Positions 59,322 to 64,000 of a stretch of DNA of 64,000 bases are shown piece after piece; position 1 is the stretch's first letter; each line of letters opens with the position of its first letter. Below the pieces are notes generated by a model that had not been told where the DNA came from, did no database searches, and worked only from the letters and a program-made list of their open reading frames with translations. The stretch is from contig VWZL01000529.1 in the NCBI GenBank assembly GCA_013396915.1, positions 697,163-761,162 on the forward strand, written 5' to 3'. Source of the stretch: Stercorarius parasiticus (Eukaryota; Chordata; Aves; Charadriiformes; Stercorariidae). The translations under genes were made by a program, and so were the position numbers.

Positions 59322-62300
59322 TTTTTTTAAAATCAGCCCTCAGTCATTACTGTTCCACTTCAGTTGAGAAATGCATTATTAGCTAGCAACACTTCAATGA
59401 ATGCTGACTTATTCAACTATTTGTTTGGAAATCAGAAAATGAACACTTCTAAAATAAAATTGCCTTCTTTACATTCCTTACTTCAAGAAGTGCCGTCTTG
59501 TTGTCTGTAAATATCTGCTTTCCAATTCTTTCCTGTCATGACCACCATTACACTGACACAAAATCACTTCTTTGAATTTGTAACTTGTCTCTAGCAGAAT
59601 ATTAAGAGGCATTACTTGGTGCAAAATGTTTTCCATTAATGCATGTCATTTTTCTGCAAAATTACAGCTAGAAATTACACAATTATTTGACATTTTGAAA
59701 AGCAGCTATTTTTATAATGCAGGAGTTTAGTTATTTAGCATCACAGAAATAAAAATTATTTTGATCTTTAAGTTATTATTAAGGGCTTTTTACTTTAACA
59801 AAAAAAATAGGGTTGATAAAGGAAGCAGTTAAAAAAAGCTGATGAGAACAAAAGGAAGAAAGAGGCAGATCAATACAGCTTCCGGGTTTTGTTTATAATC
59901 GAACAAAAAAAATGAATAATCCATTAATCGTGGTGTACCAATCAACCTGGTACTCTCACTCCTCTCATCCCAAGAACACAGGCAGACAAAATCAGCCTCT
60001 GCATTGCTCCGTTCCAGACCTCCCTCATGCTTCAGGATTACCTATGCTCTATAGCTGGCTCGTCCTGGAAAAAAGCACCAGCACCATCAAATTCTGTGTG
60101 CTCTTGGAAATTAATTCAACAAGATTACAAGTTTAACTGAAATTCTCTGTAATGTCGTTGCTAAATCTTAGTCCTAACTACAACCCCTCCTTCAACTTTG
60201 AGATTATTCACAATATACGTTATATGCATGAGCACACGTTTGCCCCAAAATGCCCCTAACACGGGAAACACAAATGCTGATTCTGCCCTGCATTTTTTTC
60301 ACGTTGCTTCCCAAAGACATGTGAGGGAGAAGGAAGCTGATGGAGAGAATAACAATATGATGTTGTTTCATATTCTCATCATCTCTGGAGGGCAAGAATG
60401 GAAAATGTATTTCACAATATGTTTCTATATATCTTGCCAGCTTCGTTTCTCAGTTAAGAGTTCAGTGACCCATTCACCTCGTCAACGAGAACAAATACTA
60501 GCACATGGAGCACCTGGTCTCTATCAGGCCAGAGGCTGAAGACCCTAACATTTCTTAACTGAATCTGACTTCCCATTAAAAGAAAAGACATCCCACAGTT
60601 TTCAAAGAGAAGGCAAGGAAAGAAAAGAGATATTGGCTAAGCAGAGATAGGATATCCAGTGAAGGACAAGTCTGGCACTCATGCCTCCTCTTTCTGCTTC
60701 ACTGCTTAATTACTTAATGGAATGAATTATATTTAACGCAATGAGTTCTCTGTAATTTATAATTTATTCATTTCCAAGAAAAAGACATGCTGGTGAGGAA
60801 TTTATCGCTCATGTTGGACACAGACTCTTTTTATACAGCCACACAACATGTGGCTAACAATTAATGAAAAAGATTTGGTGGGTCATTTTGTTTGCTTGCA
60901 GCATTCAGCAAACTTCAACACCTATAACCGTGGGGCCTAGACATAACACTGTTCTACAACAGTAATTCCAAATAGACCTTTTCTCTCCGGGTTTTTTGTG
61001 GGGTTTGGTTTTTTTTTTTTAATCCAAAGCACTAACTTTTGCTTCTTTTATTATCAGCTATTCACTGGCATTCTTTTTGCAACCTAGCTACCTCTGCACA
61101 GACCTGCGTCTTATCTGAATCCCGTTTAGTATGAAGTGCAATGCTTAGTCACTTTCTCTTAATCACGTATTCTCCAGTTATCTGAAATACAGAAGCAGTC
61201 GTAAGTTAGACACAGATTTGACTGCAGACATACCAGTTTTTACTACCTTTTAAACAAAGCTGTGATATATGCTGAGTTAATCTGCAATATTATTTGCAAA
61301 GGGAATAACCTTGAAACTTGCTTTTATCTTAGGCTGCTTCTCAGTTAGCTTTGACTTTTTCTCTGTTGATGAGAGTCTTGAATATCATTGTGAGAGAAGG
61401 GTGAGTACAAAGCAAAACAACCATGTCTCCATCAATGTATTTCTCCTTTCTTCCTTCTAGCACTTTTTTTTTTCCTTTTCACTTGTATAAAGCAGCCATG
61501 GTCCTATTCTCATCCTCAGCCTCTCCTATTGATACTGCTCTATAGCTGTTTTCAACAATCTCGGCTATCAAACAACAGACAAAGGAACTTAATACTTTAC
61601 GAATAGCACATGTAGTTAATCTTTTTTTCTTCTTGTAGCACGTGCTCCTCTTGTGCAGAAATGTGCTTAAGAGCAACCATTTCTCTTCGTAACCGTTTTA
61701 CTGAAAGACAAGTATATCTAAGCAGCAGCTCTGAAACATATCAATAGCATCCAGGTATGTACTCTGCTTCTTTCCTGGGATATGCAAAATAAACACTTCT
61801 TGTGTTACAGAAATGTCAAGGATTTGTTAGCTCAGGAGCTCTCTGTCAACCCTTTCTGGAACTGCAGCTTTGTATTGTACGTAGTACTTCATGTCAATGC
61901 TTTTAGGCTCTGGAAGCAAAGAAGCCTTTGCTTTTCAAGGCACTTTTTGACAAATTCTGAAGAGAAATAAGCTCTTGCTCCTCTGAAAAGCTTCCTGGAG
62001 GTAAGTGTTAGCACAACTGGATAAAGCGGAAAAGAGCTATCACTGTAACAGCAATCTTCTCTCTGCCAGAGCAATGGTTTGGAACGACTACCAAGTCACA
62101 GCCTGAGCCTTTAACAACAATCTTCTTTTGCACTTTAGATTTTCACACACTTATCTCAAAACAGAGAAAATTAACAGAGAATTCAAATGTTTGCTAATGA
62201 TACAAGGCTTTCTTATGACTATTGAATAATCACAATTAAAATTATTGATATTTCACTAAATAGTCTCTGGCTAGCAATGCATTTTATTAGTGCTGACATA

Positions 62301-63079
62301 GTTTTAAAAAAAAAAAAGAGGGAAAATCAAATTACATACACAAAAGAAAACCATTCCTTGATATGTTAATTTGTTAATTAATGAAAGCATTCTAGACATG
62401 TTAAATGGCCTTCTTCAGAAAATATATGCAGTTTTCACTTTAATAAATGGTTGCAAGGGAGTCTAAGTTAACACAAATCATAGGCCAAAAAGTTGGATAC
62501 TCAGCTAAAAAAGTGCGTATGTTCAAAAAGAAGAAAGCCCTTTCTTCCTGGGGCTCTCTTTCACATCCTTGTGTAAGCTACCCACTTAGACTTTCTTAGT
62601 ATCTTTCAAATTTTAATATATGTAGTACAAAAATACAGGAGCTAGGAAAAAAAGGAGGTTGAAAACTTTTTAATCAGAATTTTATATTTTTTTTTACATG
62701 AAGTCTTATTCTACTGGGGGAAAAAGAGTTTGCATGTTACAGCTTAATTTTCAATTCCAGGAAAAAGTATTTAATAAAAACAGAAAAAGAAAGATGTCAG
62801 AACAGCAAATACCTTTACTAAGAAACACGTTTATTCTGCCTAATACATTTTTATGTCTTGAATGTGGATAATTCAAATCACGAGTGACTGACTTGAAAAC
62901 AGAAGCCTTCGTATCATACCTGCCATCACCCTCCCTCTTCTGTTTACTTTTGTGTCTTTCCTCTCCACTGAGGAAATGAAAAAAAAAAAAAAAAATCATG
63001 CTTCTCTTTCTTCTCCCCCATTTGCTCCCCAGAAATCCTAAATGGCACTTCAGAAGAGTTGCACTTCTCTCTGAATTCA

Positions 63080-63094
63080 TGTGTGTGTGTGTGT
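63080..63094. repeat. (TG)n microsatellite
   Basis: A short TG run followed by ACACAT makes a small self-complementary block in the OSBPL6 5' intron. Confidence 0.85.
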
Positions 63095-64000
63095 ACACAT
63101 ACATTCCTCACCGATCCCAGACAGCCCATTTTGGATCCAGTTGCAGTTAGAAAATGAGTGCGTATTATGATAACATCCATCAGTGTTTGAGGACACTTGA
63201 ATTGTATGAATATTCATTTTTTTAAATGTATAAGCTGACCTTTTAGTTTATATTCAAGGAAAATGGGACATGCTCATATAGGTATGGATGTGCATGCATG
63301 GTAGAGGGGAAAAAATGAGACAGGAGGAATGCAAGAGTGACCATGTTCTGAAACACCTCTTTAAATTATCTGTCATAATTTTCATGGGCAGTTAAGCTTT
63401 TATGTGAGTGATTTCCCAGGTTTTGTAATAGAAGATAGCTACATACACCATTTCTAATCAAACTGACATAGTTTAAAAAAGGAAACCTTTCTTCATAGCA
63501 CGTATCTGCACTTCAGCGTTCTCCATGCAATCTGTAAAGCACTCCTAGAGGTACGATAATTCAGATAGTAATGTTTATAAAGCTCAGAGAAAGTGTACAC
63601 ACGGCCCCGTGGGACAGCTTGGCATGCACACTATCACTGTCAAGAAAAGAACAGTCTCCTGCACAGCCTTCTCTTTTCCTCACAGGTCTTTCAGACATGG
63701 TGATGGCTTGCCTTATAGACCAGCCTATCTGTCTGTGCTTGACTGCTCCAGCCCATTTTATTTCTTCCACAGCTTTAAGGCCAAGTCTTTCTTAGAAAGA
63801 GGCAGCATCTCTCTCTGTTAACATTCAGGATTGTAGTCTGCGATATCTTGCCTCCAAACCACTATAGATATTACCAAGGGCAGGGGCACTCGTGATCCAA
63901 ATATCGATTGATTGGAGAGGGCCCATCCAGCGCACATACACACAGATGTACTTCTTCTGGTTGCCATGTATCTACCACGTAAACTCTAGGCAGAAATACA

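Larger units (their letters stand above)
57119..64000 (-). other. OSBPL6: OSBPL6 5' intron (partial)
   Basis: This is the intron above the first exon seen, running off the window. I found no segment encoding the ORP6 start (family M-S-S-D-E-K). It holds a CR1 copy (58348-58770), a single N at 59321 and a (TG)n run near 63080-63094. Confidence 0.65.

Noticed and set aside
1..64000. CRISPR arrays, tRNA and rRNA genes, bacterial operons, full-length endogenous retroviruses
   Set aside because: No regularly spaced repeats, cloverleaf-like segments, rRNA-like blocks, paired LTRs or retroviral gag-pol motifs were seen on either strand.
57119..64000. Search for the first OSBPL6 coding exons with the ORP6 start
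   Set aside because: No segment encoding the expected N-terminus with proper splice sites was found, so the start is placed outside the window.

Overview
The window is a piece of vertebrate nuclear genome, almost certainly from a bird. It is AT-rich, has small coding exons in long introns with consensus splice sites, and carries CR1 LINE 3' ends (typical of birds and reptiles). I saw no bacterial operons, phage, CRISPR array, rRNA or tRNA gene.

Two genes are firmly recognised, both on the minus strand. (1) OSBPL6 (oxysterol-binding protein-related protein 6, ORP6) fills 21652-57118 with 23 coding exons. The spliced CDS is 2772 nt (923 residues plus stop), closes in frame at every junction, and matches the family from just after the variable N-terminus to the stop codon. 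Only about the first 34 residues and the 5'UTR are missing; they should lie beyond 64000. The protein has an N-terminal PH domain, a FFAT motif (EFFDAQE) for VAP binding at the ER, and the ORD lipid-transfer domain with the EQVSHHPP signature. A 25-codon Arg-rich cassette exon is present. One intron uses a GC donor instead of GT. (2) The first coding exon of PJVK (pejvakin, gasdermin family) lies at 1788-1998; the rest runs off the low end.

Layout. 1-1787: PJVK intron. 1996-2700: PJVK start and likely upstream region. 2700-10890: intergenic, with a CR1 3' end, a possible MIR relic and a weak PRKRA-like fragment. 10900-21651: possible OSBPL6 3'UTR or downstream DNA, containing an old CR1 piece, a perfect 11-bp hairpin and an assembly gap. 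21652-57118: OSBPL6 coding exons and introns. 57119-64000: OSBPL6 intron with a minus-strand CR1.

The order PJVK - (gap) - OSBPL6 matches mammalian chromosome 2q31-type synteny, where PRKRA lies between the two in the opposite orientation. I could not find an intact PRKRA here. No genuinely new biological system is evident. The most interesting points are the apparently empty PRKRA slot with a frame-broken remnant candidate, the GC-AG intron, and the possible very long 3'UTR.
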